Origin: Olsenella sp.
GTDB lineage: Bacteria; Actinomycetota; Coriobacteriia; Coriobacteriales; Atopobiaceae
NCBI GenBank assembly: GCA_022648325.1
Contig: JALCMG010000012.1
Span: 1 to 64,000, forward strand
Length of the DNA stretch: 64,000 nucleotides
Direction of reading: 5' to 3'
Below are positions 17,844 to 27,382 of the stretch, in pieces. Position 1 is the stretch's first letter, and each line of letters begins with the position of its first letter. Both the position numbers and the translations under genes were made by a program. Below the pieces are notes generated by a model, which was given only the letters and a program-made list of their open reading frames with translations, was not told where the DNA came from and ran no database searches.

Positions 17844-17930
17844 TCACTCCTCTTCAGAATCGTTCTTCATTGCCTTGACCACGCCGGAGAACCAGTCCCC
17901 CGGCTCCTTGCCAACGCTCTCGGATGATAA
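17844..17930 (-). pseudogene. 3' remnant of a gene upstream of cutC
   Basis: An open frame ends at TGA 17844-17846, just before cutC, and reads ESVGKEPGDWFSGVVKAMKN. Composition looks coding, and the spacing to cutC fits an operon. Its upstream part is lost at the junction with the insertion-sequence remnant. In intact choline clusters a microcompartment gene often precedes cutC, but the fragment is too short to identify. Confidence 0.35.
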
Positions 17931-17944
17931 AGTCAATATAAAAA

Positions 17945-18015
17945 TCGACAATCGCGCTACCGCTCCTCGTCATGGGCGCAGCCTCATTTTCGACGGCCGC
18001 GCTACCGTACCTTCG
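17945..18015. repeat. Two short repeats at the end of the istB remnant
   Basis: The segment at 17945-17969 and the one at 17990-18015 share TCGAC, then CGCGCTACCG and CC(T)TCG, with a 45-base offset. IS21-family ends carry several such repeats that bind the transposase, so these probably mark one end of the element. Confidence 0.5.
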
Positions 18016-18619
18016 CCGTTTTCGATTGCCCCTCCCTCCGCTTGTCGGCCGGCAGGCCCTCGAGCCTGTGGGGCCTGCCCGTGGTCTTTGTCGGCGTGCA
18101 GCGGTGGCAGGCCCCGTCCGCGATGGCGCCCGCGGTCGCCTCGTCCCCGAGCACCTTCGCCCGGCCGCCTATGCCGACGTTGGCCGTTATGGTGGCCGGG
18201 CGCCGCTCGCAGCGCGTCGACACCGGCCGGGACATCGGGTCGGCCCCCTGCTCGTCCATGCCGAGGCACCCCAGCTCGTCGATCACCAGGGGCCTCGAGT
18301 GCGCGTGGTGCCTCAGCCTGTCCTTGGGCATCCCGCGCGGCGAGGCGTCCTCCAGGCCCTCGACCAGCCGGGCGCAGCCGGCGAAGCGAACCTCGCGGCC
18401 CGCCTTGGCCGCTTCGACGCCGATCGCCACCGCGAGGCGGGTCTTTCCCACGCCCGGGCCCCCCACCAGCAGGGCGTCCTCCGCCCCGTCCGTGAACCGC
18501 GGCGTCGCCAGCTCCTCGACATTGGCCCTCATCGACTCGAGCGACATGGCGCGCCTCCCGTCCGCAGGCCTGCACCTCGCGCACGATGATGGGCCAGGGG
18601 CGCGACGGAAATAGTCCAC
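18002..18619 (-). pseudogene. istB: IS21-family istB-like ATPase remnant
   Basis: The frame contains Walker A GGPGVGKTRLA, Walker B PLVIDELGCLGMDEQGAD and the later block TITANVGIGG...VLGDEATAGAIAD, all diagnostic of IstB, the helper ATPase of IS21 transposition. The first roughly 80 residues of IstB are missing and no istA transposase is in the window. Conserved residues near the C-terminus are replaced. This is a dead fragment sitting against the broken choline locus. Confidence 0.7.
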
Positions 18620-18719
18620 TGTGGGTTAACACAGCCTTCTCAGAAACCGATAAAGAACGGCTGGAAGCGATGCGCGAGCGACCGTTTTTCCCTCCAGCGC
18701 GCATTCCAGCAGGGGCGAC

Positions 18720-20849
18720 TCACTCCCCCAGCAGATTGAGAAGCACGCGGGCAAGTTCGTCTCGACGATGGATTCCCAGCTTCTTGTAGGCAGACGCCCG
18801 GCGAGAAGCAACGGCCGCTGGCGAAAGCGAGAGCGACCTCGCAACGAACGGCACGCTGTACCCCCGACCAAGGAGGAGGATGGCCTCAATCTCGCCCTCA
18901 GTAAGCCCCGTCTCCGCACCTACTTCGCGCCAGCGCTCGCGCACGGAAAGGCCAGCCAGCCTCGCTCTGCGCTTGCAGAGACGCACAAGTCGCGCGAACG
19001 CAAGCAACCCCACAACGGCAAGGCCGCATCCCAGGCAGGCACGCAAGGCAACTGCAACACCAAGCGGAGCCTCTCTCGTGAGGACCCATAGCCACCCCAG
19101 GCAGAGCCCAACAATCTCGACGGCCAGTGATGGAAGCAGGCGAGAAAGGCCGCCGCCTCCCAGAGCGCCCAAGATGGCGGACAGCAGGACAAAAACGGCA
19201 ATGGCAATCAACCCATATGCAATCGAGGCCTCAACGGGACCAGGCGACACGCACCGCATTGCGCTCACGAGAATTGGCGCCGACGCGCCGAGTGCGCAGA
19301 GACCAACCGCGACGGGTACGGACGGGAAGGGAGAGAACGCCTGCGCTGGCTCGCCCTCTCCGCCGCCGGACATTTGCGCGGCAAGCACACCGGGAACAGC
19401 GAGCAGCGCTGCCATGTACCAGCCCCGAATCGAAAGGGGCAACAGAAGCGCTGCCGCAGCGAGCGCAAACGCAACGAGTGCCTCGAGGGCCTTTTGCCGA
19501 GAATTGCCAAGAGCGTGGGGGCCTCGGGAAATACCATCGAGGTAGAGAGCAGGAAGCGCGTAGGCAGCCGCTACAAACAGGGCGTCCGTTCCCCACGACG
19601 CCATATTGCCAAAAAGCGAATAGCCCGCAAGTCCGCCAGCCAGAGCAAGCGCCAAAGCGACAACGCTCCGCTTGGAGCTTGGCATGCGCGTGCCCGCCGC
19701 AGCGATTATTACCAGGAGTTCAAGCACAATCGTCCCCGGGCGCAGGTCATCGACATGCGAGATGAGCAGATGCGCTCTCCCCAGCCACGGAAGCCAGCAG
19801 ATTGCCACCGCGGCACCAATGCAACCGGCGACAACAGCATGGCTGACGCCGTACGCTCTCTGGCACAGAGCCTGGGAATCGTCTCTCACCACAGTCGGCA
19901 GACCCTCCTCACTTTGCTCCCTGGCCTCGTCGAGCAGGGCGATTGCAGCGTCTCGAGAGGTCACCCCCAGCTTCTCGTACGCCCGCTTGCAGTAGGTGCC
20001 AGCGGTTGAGCGCGCCACACCCATCTCGCTCGCAAGCTGCGCGACCGTGAGTCCGCGGTCCAAGCCGCGTATGGCGGTTTCCTCTCGGCTGGTAAGTCCG
20101 TGGTCGAGGAACAGCTGGTCAACGGCCACGTATGGTCGTTGGATGCTCTCCGAAGCAGGCCGGCCGCCCGAAAAGACACAGGGCAGGGCAGCAAGAACCG
20201 CCCAGGCAACAACACGCTGGGTGCCGCCCCATCCCAGCTGCTGCATGCCAATCGCGAGGGCACTCAAGGCAGCCGAAGATATCAAGACCGCCGCGCCCGC
20301 CCGAAAGAGGCCGCCACGAGATTCGAGGAGAGCTTCTCGCGCGTGCAGGATAACGGCCACCACGAGCAGGGCATACTCCGTCACCAAGATATTTGGTGAC
20401 GCCACAGTCATCGGGTCAAGCGGGCTCTCCCAGCCGACAAGCGCGACCGCACCCCATATGGCAACCGCAACGCCAAGCAGGACGGGAGCGGCCCAGACGC
20501 GCTTGCCAGCACGGCGCGACCGCGCGGCTATACCCAAAGTGCACGGGGCAAAAGGGAGCGCAAAGTATGTCTCGGCAGGCAATCCGTCCCAAGGAACATT
20601 GCCTGTCGCGGTTGCCTGCAGCACCGAAAAGGAAAGCGCAAGTCCAAAGCTCGTGCCTAGCGTACCCGCAAGGGCAGCTGGCGCGGGGAAGGCAGTGCTC
20701 CCCTCCCTAAATCCCAGGCTGCACAGCCACGCAAGGGGAAGGACGCCCAGCAGCAATCGCAGGGCGAGAAGCACCTCGCCATAGGGCCATCCCAACGGCA
20801 GGTCACTGAGAAGCACGGTCACCACCAGCGACGGAATGGCCACCCGCAT
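18720..20849 (-). CDS. Tandem membrane-embedded LuxR-type regulator (two HTH domains)
   Basis: The 709 residues are two similar halves. Residues 1-245 are mostly hydrophobic segments, followed by a LuxR helix-turn-helix at about 251-308 (LTSREETAIRGLDRGLTVAQ then VARSTAGTYCKRAYEKLGV). Residues 330-625 are again hydrophobic segments, followed by a second helix-turn-helix at about 648-707 (LTEGEIEAILLLGRGYS then SPAAVASRRASAYKKLGI). Single-unit proteins of this plan are common in Coriobacteriia; the duplicated form is unusual. I chose ATG 20849, which lies 13 bases past the ATPase stop with GAGGA upstream. It closes the ABC operon and probably regulates it in response to a membrane signal. Confidence 0.8.
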   Translation of the reverse strand: MRVAIPSLVVTVLLSDLPLGWPYGEVLLALRLLLGVLPLAWLCSLGFREGSTAFPAPAALAGTLGTSFGLALSFSVLQATATGNVPWDGLPAETYFALPFAPCTLGIAARSRRAGKRVWAAPVLLGVAVAIWGAVALVGWESPLDPMTVASPNILVTEYALLVVAVILHAREALLESRGGLFRAGAAVLISSAALSALAIGMQQLGWGGTQRVVAWAVLAALPCVFSGGRPASESIQRPYVAVDQLFLDHGLTSREETAIRGLDRGLTVAQLASEMGVARSTAGTYCKRAYEKLGVTSRDAAIALLDEAREQSEEGLPTVVRDDSQALCQRAYGVSHAVVAGCIGAAVAICWLPWLGRAHLLISHVDDLRPGTIVLELLVIIAAAGTRMPSSKRSVVALALALAGGLAGYSLFGNMASWGTDALFVAAAYALPALYLDGISRGPHALGNSRQKALEALVAFALAAAALLLPLSIRGWYMAALLAVPGVLAAQMSGGGEGEPAQAFSPFPSVPVAVGLCALGASAPILVSAMRCVSPGPVEASIAYGLIAIAVFVLLSAILGALGGGGLSRLLPSLAVEIVGLCLGWLWVLTREAPLGVAVALRACLGCGLAVVGLLAFARLVRLCKRRARLAGLSVRERWREVGAETGLTEGEIEAILLLGRGYSVPFVARSLSLSPAAVASRRASAYKKLGIHRRDELARVLLNLLGE

Positions 20850-20862
20850 GAGGACAGAATCC

Positions 20863-21603
20863 TCACACCTTTGCGCCAACCCTGGAGAGGTACTCGCGCT
20901 CAAGTGCTGCACCCCCATTCCCCGATGCAAGACGCGTGAGGCCACCGCCATGGACTAGATATACATCGTCACACAACTCGGCAACCTCACCGAGCATGTG
21001 GCTCGAAAATACGACCGTCTCGCCTTTCTTGGCGCACGCACGCACAATTCCGCGCAGCATAACGACCCCTTCTGGATCAAGACCGTTGGTCGGCTCGTCG
21101 AGAAGGACGAGGTCCGGGTCATCCATGATTGCCTGCGCGATGCCCAGTCGCTTCCTCATACCAGCGGAGTACCTGCCAACTGGTGTGCGGTTGCCGGGGG
21201 CCAACCCAACAGCAAGCATTGCTTGCTCATAATCGAAATCGCTTCTGCGACCACTAAGGTCTCCCAGAATGCCAAGGTTCTCGATGCCCGACATGCGGTC
21301 AATGAACGGAGGTGCCTCGAGGAGCAACCCCACTCGTGGCCAGTCTCTCATGTTCTGAATGTCTGCGCCGAATACATTCCCAGCTCCAGAAGATGGAATT
21401 ATCAGACCAGCAAGAAATCTGAGCAGCGTGGTTTTTCCCGAACCGTTGGGTCCAACAAGGCCTACGACCTCTCCCCGACCAACTTGCAGACCGCCGGAAT
21501 CGATGACCGTAGTCCCGCCAAGACGTATCGAGAGGTCCACGACATCGATGGCCTTCTCAGCAGCCGGTCCCATGTGTTTGAGAACTGTGGTATTTACAGG
21601 CAT
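20863..21603 (-). CDS. ABC transporter ATP-binding protein
   Basis: The 246-residue ATPase has Walker A GPNGSGKTT, signature YSAGMRKRLGIA (a variant of LSGGQ typical of export-type ATPases), Walker B LVLLDEPTNGLDPEG and the switch histidine in FSSHMLGEVAEL. It resembles the ATPases of bacteriocin export/immunity and ABC-2 systems. It is directly adjacent to the permease gene (stop at 21605), so the complex is probably made from one transcript. Confidence 0.9.
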   Translation of the reverse strand: MPVNTTVLKHMGPAAEKAIDVVDLSIRLGGTTVIDSGGLQVGRGEVVGLVGPNGSGKTTLLRFLAGLIIPSSGAGNVFGADIQNMRDWPRVGLLLEAPPFIDRMSGIENLGILGDLSGRRSDFDYEQAMLAVGLAPGNRTPVGRYSAGMRKRLGIAQAIMDDPDLVLLDEPTNGLDPEGVVMLRGIVRACAKKGETVVFSSHMLGEVAELCDDVYLVHGGGLTRLASGNGGAALEREYLSRVGAKV

Positions 21604-21604
21604 C

Positions 21605-22621
21605 CTAGACAGTCCTCGCCTTCAGTCTTCCCACGCCAGCGTCTCCGTATCGATGAAACAGAGCCAGAAGCGATAGGCCGGCCAGCAGCAAGAGCACAAG
21701 GACAAGCGTCGCATAGTTGTTGACTTGTGTTGCAGCACTCGCCACAATTTCCTGCCCATCGAACTGACTTGTGATTTCCGCTGCTTGTCCAACCTCTGTC
21801 TGGAAGAAGGATGCCCCAAGGCAGTAGAAACAGAGGCAGAAGCGATCCATGAGAAACCCCCAGTCGCTCTGGGGCAAAGATGGGTTCAGGAGGAACGCAA
21901 CGTTAACGAAGAGCTCGGGCAGCGCCGTTAGTGCGAGTAGGATCGCAAAGCCGAGAAGCAATGGATTGACCTGCGCTCTAAAAGCTGCGGCACACGAGGC
22001 GAACGTGATCGTCATGACGGATAGGGCCGCTCCCTCGACGAGCGCCAGAACAACTACAAGGAGCGCATAGTTCCATGACTCGGGTACCAGAGCGATTCGC
22101 GCAAAGTAGCGATTCCATTGATAGTCATCTGGGTTCCCGGAATAGGCAAGCCATTGGGGAACGGTGACAGAGGGCGTTGTTCCAAAGGCAACCATGTCAA
22201 AGATGCACATGAGGGCAAGCGTTGCGATTGCATATAGCAGGCACGTCACCGTGATGCAAAGGCACTTTCCCCAAAGCCAGACCCTCCTGTTGCTTAGCCT
22301 TGAAAGGACGACATCCGAGAAGCCACCCCGCTCCTCCTTTGTAAATGCATCGCCGCAAAGCGCAAGAGCCCCGGTTGGCAACAATATGCATGCAACCAGG
22401 GAATCATTGAGGCCTACGTAGAACACATCGAGCGCAGATGAGCCGGCAAGGCTTCCTCCCGCTTGGGCCTGGAAGGAGCCCAATAGCGTGTATGAGATTG
22501 CGATTGACACAACGATGCACCCCAGTGCCACCAACAGACGCCAGGCTTCAAGCACGCGTAGCAGCTCTATTCTCAGCAACAGAGGAAGGGAGTGGAGCGC
22601 TGTGGACTTTGCGGATTGCAA
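21605..22621 (-). CDS. ABC-2 type membrane protein
   Basis: The 338-residue protein has about six hydrophobic segments, including one at residues 30-50 and a last one near 305-325, separated by the KEERGGFSDVVLSRLSNRRVW loop, a layout typical of ABC-2 permeases. No further family could be named. It starts 6 bases after the preceding membrane-protein stop and is followed at once by the ATPase. Confidence 0.75.
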   Translation of the reverse strand: MQSAKSTALHSLPLLLRIELLRVLEAWRLLVALGCIVVSIAISYTLLGSFQAQAGGSLAGSSALDVFYVGLNDSLVACILLPTGALALCGDAFTKEERGGFSDVVLSRLSNRRVWLWGKCLCITVTCLLYAIATLALMCIFDMVAFGTTPSVTVPQWLAYSGNPDDYQWNRYFARIALVPESWNYALLVVVLALVEGAALSVMTITFASCAAAFRAQVNPLLLGFAILLALTALPELFVNVAFLLNPSLPQSDWGFLMDRFCLCFYCLGASFFQTEVGQAAEITSQFDGQEIVASAATQVNNYATLVLVLLLLAGLSLLALFHRYGDAGVGRLKARTV

Positions 22622-22627
22622 ACCGCT

Positions 22628-23422
22628 TCACCCCCTTGCCACAATGAGCCTGGGCCAACACATCGAGACGCACACAAACGCTGCCGCAAAGGCGAGGCCA
22701 GCGCAAAGGTGTCCCACGGCGTACCCCCAAGCGTCACTAATTCCAGGGATCGCCATCTGTGGAAAGAGCCAATCCGAGACGAAGCTTAGATTGGCAACCG
22801 CTGAGAGGAGATAGTGTCCTCCGAGATACACGACCAAAGAGACCGCGTAAGCCATCCCACTACTACCGAGTACAAGGCAAGCAGCAGCCCACAGCCCGGC
22901 GATAGACAGTGTAAGTGACACGCTTGGCAGCACGGTGGCGATGGACCACAGGCCAATCTGACCGGGCGAAATTCCAAAAGCGCTTCGTAGCAGAGATGGG
23001 TTAAGCGAAGCTTGGAACAATACCGAGGTAAGAGACGAGAACATGCAGGCACACACCCATAGGGTCAGCGCATCGATGAGGCAGGGAGCAAGCAGTAGTA
23101 ATGCCGAGCGCGACGCCGAGAGTCCATGGGCTTTGAGCAGCCATGGGTAATGCCCGCGCGCCAAACCAGCAGGACCTTGCCAAAGGCCCGCAAGCACCAG
23201 CGGACAAAGATATGGGGCAAACTTGGCACCAACAGTGAACGCCGTAACCACAGGCGCAGATAGATTGCGGCCAAGGTTGTTACCAGCGCCTCCAAAATTC
23301 GTCACAAGCGAGTCAAGCGTGAGATAGATCGAGACAAACCCCGTAGCCGCAAACACACCAGATGAGGGCAGAAGCGCTCGGAAGAATCGCGCATAGCGCC
23401 AGCGTGTTCTCTTAACCGACAT
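22628..23422 (-). CDS. Membrane protein of the ABC operon
   Basis: The 264 residues carry roughly six hydrophobic segments after a basic N-terminus (MSVKRTRWRYARFFR). I recognise no specific motif. Position between the secreted-protein gene (15-base gap) and the second permease suggests it forms a heteromeric membrane domain with that protein. Confidence 0.65.
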   Translation of the reverse strand: MSVKRTRWRYARFFRALLPSSGVFAATGFVSIYLTLDSLVTNFGGAGNNLGRNLSAPVVTAFTVGAKFAPYLCPLVLAGLWQGPAGLARGHYPWLLKAHGLSASRSALLLLAPCLIDALTLWVCACMFSSLTSVLFQASLNPSLLRSAFGISPGQIGLWSIATVLPSVSLTLSIAGLWAAACLVLGSSGMAYAVSLVVYLGGHYLLSAVANLSFVSDWLFPQMAIPGISDAWGYAVGHLCAGLAFAAAFVCVSMCWPRLIVARG

Positions 23423-23437
23423 CCCAGGCCCTCTCCG

Positions 23438-23860
23438 TTATTGGCTAACGAATGTCCACGTACCTGTTGGGTAAACCGTTGATGGGCTAACCGAGCACAG
23501 CGATGGGGAGAACGTAATTATGCTTCTATATGTGTTATTAAAGAACGTAACATTGGCACCAGTAGACCCAACGTAGGCCTGCGACGCAATCAGAGCACCC
23601 ACGGAATTTCCAGCGGCTGCGTATACAGGCGCTCCGGATGTAAGCCTAACTTGCGCATAGCCGCGTGAGGAGATAGTTGTATTCCCGTCGCTCACCCAAT
23701 GATTGTCGCAACTGGAAATGTAGATGGGTCGAGTAACCGTTTCTCCCGGAATAGACCTTTGGACAACCCCCTCGCCGTAGGCAATGCTAGAGATGGGCGT
23801 AATGGAGAATGCAAGCGCGAACAAAGCCACTCTTCGACCGAACCTATTTCGGACGCTCAT
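23438..23860 (-). CDS. Small secreted protein, first gene of the ABC operon
   Basis: The 140-residue product begins with a clear signal peptide: basic RNRFGRR, hydrophobic VALFALAFSITPISSIAYG and a likely cut near residue 30. The mature part, about 110 residues, is rich in Ser, Thr, Asn, Tyr and Val with two cysteines (SSCDNHW and SLCSVS), suggesting a disulfide-linked beta-rich fold. The ATG has AGGAGA upstream. I do not recognise the family. By position it may be a bacteriocin-like substrate, a substrate-binding partner or a cell-surface sensor for the ABC complex. Confidence 0.6.
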   Translation of the reverse strand: MSVRNRFGRRVALFALAFSITPISSIAYGEGVVQRSIPGETVTRPIYISSCDNHWVSDGNTTISSRGYAQVRLTSGAPVYAAAGNSVGALIASQAYVGSTGANVTFFNNTYRSIITFSPSLCSVSPSTVYPTGTWTFVSQ

Positions 23861-23931
23861 GATCTTCTCCTCTCAAACAACCAACTGTCTACTTCCATGG
23901 GAAGAGCTTCTCGAAAACCTCGACTCTTGTC

Positions 23932-23972
23932 TGTCGTACAACTAGATGAACCTCGGACAATCTTGTCGTACA
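23932..23972. promoter_or_regulatory. Direct repeat TGTCGTACA upstream of the ABC operon
   Basis: TGTCGTACA occurs at 23932-23940 and 23964-23972, 32 bases apart, which is about three helical turns, in the 100 bases before the secreted-protein gene. It is a candidate site for the operon's own tandem LuxR regulator. No clear -35/-10 pair could be placed. Confidence 0.35.
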
Positions 23973-24016
23973 GGCAGGGGAATGGAGTCAGACACCGGCG
24001 CCCAACCGCCCCCCTC

Positions 24017-24107
24017 CCCCCGTTCTTTAGCGGTATCTGTTAATCGGGGCTTGCGTTTGCCCTGTTGGCGAGAAATCCAATTAACAGATACCGCTAAAGA
24101 ACGGGGG
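24017..24107. repeat. Inverted repeat with perfect 28-bp arms
   Basis: The left arm at 24017-24044 (starting CCCCCGTTCTTTAGCGG) and the right arm at 24080-24107 are exact reverse complements, with a 35-base spacer. It lies between carB and the secreted-protein operon, downstream of the first and upstream of the second. Otherwise 23861-24172 holds no gene. Confidence 0.9.
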
Positions 24108-24119
24108 AAAATAGAGAAA

Positions 24120-24145
24120 GCCCTCCGGCGCCGGCGCCGGAGGGC
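24120..24145 (-). terminator. carB terminator
   Basis: This is a 26-base perfect palindrome built of GCCCTCCGGCGCC and its complement, followed on the minus strand by a T-rich stretch (TTTCTCTATTTT). It is 28 bases past the carB stop. Confidence 0.85.
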
Positions 24146-24172
24146 TCGCTTGCGCAACCGTGATGAGAAACG

Positions 24173-27100
24173 CTACAGGTCCTGCAGCGCGTAGACGTCG
24201 AGGGGGCCCTTGCGCAGCGCGGCGATGGCCTGGATGAGCGCCGTCGCACCGGACATGGTCGTCGCCATGTCGACGCCGCGGTTCACGGCCTCGCTGCGGA
24301 TCTTGGCACCGTCGCCGCGGGAGCTGCCACCGCGCGGGGTGTTAACGATGAACGCAACCTCGCCCGCTGCCATCATGTCAAGCACGTTGGGGCTACCCTC
24401 GCTGATGGGTCGTACGACCTCGCATGGAATGCCGGCGGCGCGCAGCGTCTTGGCCGTGCCGCGCGTGGCGACAAGGTCGTAGCCCAGGTTGGTGAGCGAG
24501 AGCGCCACGGGTGCGATGGAGCGCTTGTCCCTGTCGCACACGGAGACAAACACCTTGCCCGACATGGGAATCTCGTAGTCGATTGCCTCACGGGTCTTGG
24601 CGTAGGCCTTTGGGAAGGTCGTGTCGATGCCCATGACCTCGCCGGTGGACTTCATCTCGGGACCCAGGTGGACGTCGGCGCCCGGGAAGCGGCTCCAAGG
24701 CATGACGGCCTCCTTCACGGCGTAGTGCGAAGGCGCGCAGTCCTCGGGCGGAAGCCCCAGCTGGGCGATGGTCTCGCCGGACATGATGCGTGCGGCGCAG
24801 CGCGCAAGGGGCACGCCGGTGGCCTTGGACGAGAAGGGCACCGTGCGGCTGGCGCGCGGGTTCAGCTCGATAACCAGGACCTGCTCGTCCTTGACCGCAA
24901 ACTGGATGTTGAGAAGGCCGTGGATGTCCACCGCAAGCGCCAGCTTGCGGGTGATCTCGCGCACGCGCTCCACGATGGAGTCGGAGAGCGAGAAGGGCGG
25001 CCAGCAGCACGCGGAATCGCCGGAGTGGATGCCGCACTCCTCGATGTGCTCGAGGACCGACCCCACGTAGCACTGGGTGCCGTCGCAGAGAGCGTCGACG
25101 TCCAGCTCGATGGCGTCCTCGAGGAAGGAGTCAAGGTAGACGGGGTGATCGGGCGAGACGCGCGTGGCCTCGGCCATGTAGGTGCGCAGGTCGTCGTGGT
25201 CGTAGACAATCGCCATGCCGCGACCGCCCAGCACGTAGCTCGGACGCACGAGCAGCGGGTAGCCAATGCGGCGCGCAACGGCCGTGGCGTCGTCCATGGT
25301 CTCGGCCGTCGAGGAGGGCGGATAGGCAATCTCGAGATGGTCGAGAAGGCTCGCGAAGCGGTCTCGATCCTCGGCGAGGTCGATGGCCTCGGGCTGGGTT
25401 CCCATGATGGGCACGCCGGCCGCCTTGAGGCGGCTCGCGAGGTTGATGGGGGTCTGGCCGCCCAGCGTCACGATGACGCCCACGGGCTTCTCGACCTCGA
25501 TGACGTTCATGACGTCCTCGAAGGTGAGCGGCTCGAAGTACAGGCGGTCGGAGGTGTCGTAGTCGGTGGAGACGGTCTCGGGGTTGCAGTTGACCATCAC
25601 CGTCTCGTAGCCCTTGGCCTCGAGCGCATAGGCGGCGTGAACGCAGCAGTAGTCAAACTCGATGCCCTGGCCAATGCGGTTGGGGCCGGCCGAGAGAATC
25701 ACCACGCGCGGCTTCTTGGCCTCGGTGTGCTCCGTAGCGCCACCGTCCTCGTAGGTGAAGTAGTGGTAGCTGGTGCGGGCGGCAAACTCGCCGGCGCAGG
25801 TGTCGACGGTCTTCACGAGCGGGCGCACGCCAACGACTTCGCGCACGGCGCGCACGACCTCCTCGCTCGTGCCCGTGAGGTAGGCAAGCTGGCGATCCGA
25901 GAAGCCAAGCTCCTTGGCAGCCAGCATGTGGTCATGGTCGAGACCAATGAGACCCAGCTCGGAGATGGTGCGCTCGGCGGTGACGATGTCCGCGATGCGG
26001 TTCAGAAACCAGCGGTCGATGTGCGCGAGCTCGAAGACGCGCTCCACGCCCCAGCCACGGCGGAGAGCCTCCGCCACGTAGAGGATGCGCTGCGGGGTGG
26101 GCGTGGCCACGCGCTCCTCGAAGGCCTCCTCGTCAAAGGAGTCGTTGCCGTCTGCGCCAAGGCCGGCGTGCCCCTGCTCGAGCGAGCGCATGGCCTTCTG
26201 GAGGGCCTCCTCGAAGGTCGAGCCAATGGCCATGACCTCGCCCACGGCCTTCATGCGCGTGGTGAGGGTGGAGTCCGCGCCCTTGAACTTCTCGAAGGCA
26301 AAGCGCGGGATCTTGACCACGCAGTAGTCAATCGAGGGCTCGAAGCAGGCCGGCGTTGCCTGCGTGATGTCGTTGGTGATCTCGTCCAGCGTGTAGCCGA
26401 CGGCGAGAAGCGCCGCCTCCTTGGCGATTGGGAACCCGGTGGCCTTCGACGCCAGCGCAGAGGAACGGCTCACGCGGGGATTCATCTCGATCACGATGAC
26501 GCGGCCGTCGTTGGGGTTCACGGCAAACTGCACGTTGGAGCCTCCGCACGCGACGCCCACGCGCTCGAGCACGGCAAGCGAGTAGTCGCGCAGGCGCTGC
26601 ATCTCGAAGTCGTTGAGCGTCTGGCAGGGCGCCACCGTGATGGAGTCGCCGGTGTGGACGCCCATGGGGTCGAGGTTCTCGATGGAGCACACAACGATGC
26701 CGTTGCCGGCGGAGTCGCGCATGACCTCCATCTCGATCTCTTTCCAGCCCTCGAGGCTCTGCTCTATGAGAACCTCGGAGTTTGCGGAGAGGGCCAGTCC
26801 CTCGCGTGCAATGCGCACCAGGTCGTCATGGGTGTATGCCATGCCGCCGCCCGCACCGCCCAGCGTATAGGCGGGACGGATCACAACGGGGTAGCCAATG
26901 TCTTCCGCCGAGCGCTCGCACTCCTCGAGCGTGTGGGCGGTCTCAGAGCGGGCGACCTCCAGCCCAATGTCACGCATGGCGTCGGCGAAGAGCTCACGGT
27001 CCTCGCCCGTCTGGATGGACTTGATGTCGCAGCCGATGACCTCCACGCCGTACTTGTCGAGCACTCCCTGCTCGGCCAGCGCAACGGCGCAGTTGAGGCC

Positions 27101-27382
27101 CGTCTGGCCGCCCATGTTGGGTAGAAGCGCGTCAGGGCGCTCCTTGGCAATGACCTTGGCAACAGAGGCTGCCGTGATGGGCTCCACGTAGGTGCGGTCG
27201 GCCGTCTCGGGGTCGGTCATGATGGTGGCGGGGTTGGAGTTCACGAGGACGACCTCATAGCCCTCCTCGCGCAGGGCCTTGCAGGCCTGGGTGCCAGAGT
27301 AGTCAAACTCGCAGGCCTGGCCAATGACGATGGGGCCAGAGCCAATGATGAGGATCTTCTTGATGTCGGTGCGCTTGGGCAA
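24173..27382 (-). CDS. carB: Carbamoyl-phosphate synthase large subunit
   Basis: CarB makes carbamoyl phosphate from ammonia, bicarbonate and two ATP for pyrimidines and arginine. The 1069 residues show the duplicated ATP-grasp halves: [20 protein letters not shown] at the start and the matching [20 protein letters not shown] around 560, each with a GGRG/GGAGGG loop, and a C-terminal allosteric domain. The start is TTG directly after the carA stop, with GGGAGG inside the carA end. It forms an operon with carA. Confidence 0.96.
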   Translation of the reverse strand: MPKRTDIKKILIIGSGPIVIGQACEFDYSGTQACKALREEGYEVVLVNSNPATIMTDPETADRTYVEPITAASVAKVIAKERPDALLPNMGGQTGLNCAVALAEQGVLDKYGVEVIGCDIKSIQTGEDRELFADAMRDIGLEVARSETAHTLEECERSAEDIGYPVVIRPAYTLGGAGGGMAYTHDDLVRIAREGLALSANSEVLIEQSLEGWKEIEMEVMRDSAGNGIVVCSIENLDPMGVHTGDSITVAPCQTLNDFEMQRLRDYSLAVLERVGVACGGSNVQFAVNPNDGRVIVIEMNPRVSRSSALASKATGFPIAKEAALLAVGYTLDEITNDITQATPACFEPSIDYCVVKIPRFAFEKFKGADSTLTTRMKAVGEVMAIGSTFEEALQKAMRSLEQGHAGLGADGNDSFDEEAFEERVATPTPQRILYVAEALRRGWGVERVFELAHIDRWFLNRIADIVTAERTISELGLIGLDHDHMLAAKELGFSDRQLAYLTGTSEEVVRAVREVVGVRPLVKTVDTCAGEFAARTSYHYFTYEDGGATEHTEAKKPRVVILSAGPNRIGQGIEFDYCCVHAAYALEAKGYETVMVNCNPETVSTDYDTSDRLYFEPLTFEDVMNVIEVEKPVGVIVTLGGQTPINLASRLKAAGVPIMGTQPEAIDLAEDRDRFASLLDHLEIAYPPSSTAETMDDATAVARRIGYPLLVRPSYVLGGRGMAIVYDHDDLRTYMAEATRVSPDHPVYLDSFLEDAIELDVDALCDGTQCYVGSVLEHIEECGIHSGDSACCWPPFSLSDSIVERVREITRKLALAVDIHGLLNIQFAVKDEQVLVIELNPRASRTVPFSSKATGVPLARCAARIMSGETIAQLGLPPEDCAPSHYAVKEAVMPWSRFPGADVHLGPEMKSTGEVMGIDTTFPKAYAKTREAIDYEIPMSGKVFVSVCDRDKRSIAPVALSLTNLGYDLVATRGTAKTLRAAGIPCEVVRPISEGSPNVLDMMAAGEVAFIVNTPRGGSSRGDGAKIRSEAVNRGVDMATTMSGATALIQAIAALRKGPLDVYALQDL

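Noticed and set aside
18586..18789. Short plus-strand frame next to the istB remnant
   Set aside because: No start signal and it overlaps the end of the tandem LuxR gene.
24668..27124. 818-codon plus-strand frame opposite carB
   Set aside because: It mirrors carB codon bias in a GC-rich genome; no motif and no ribosome site.
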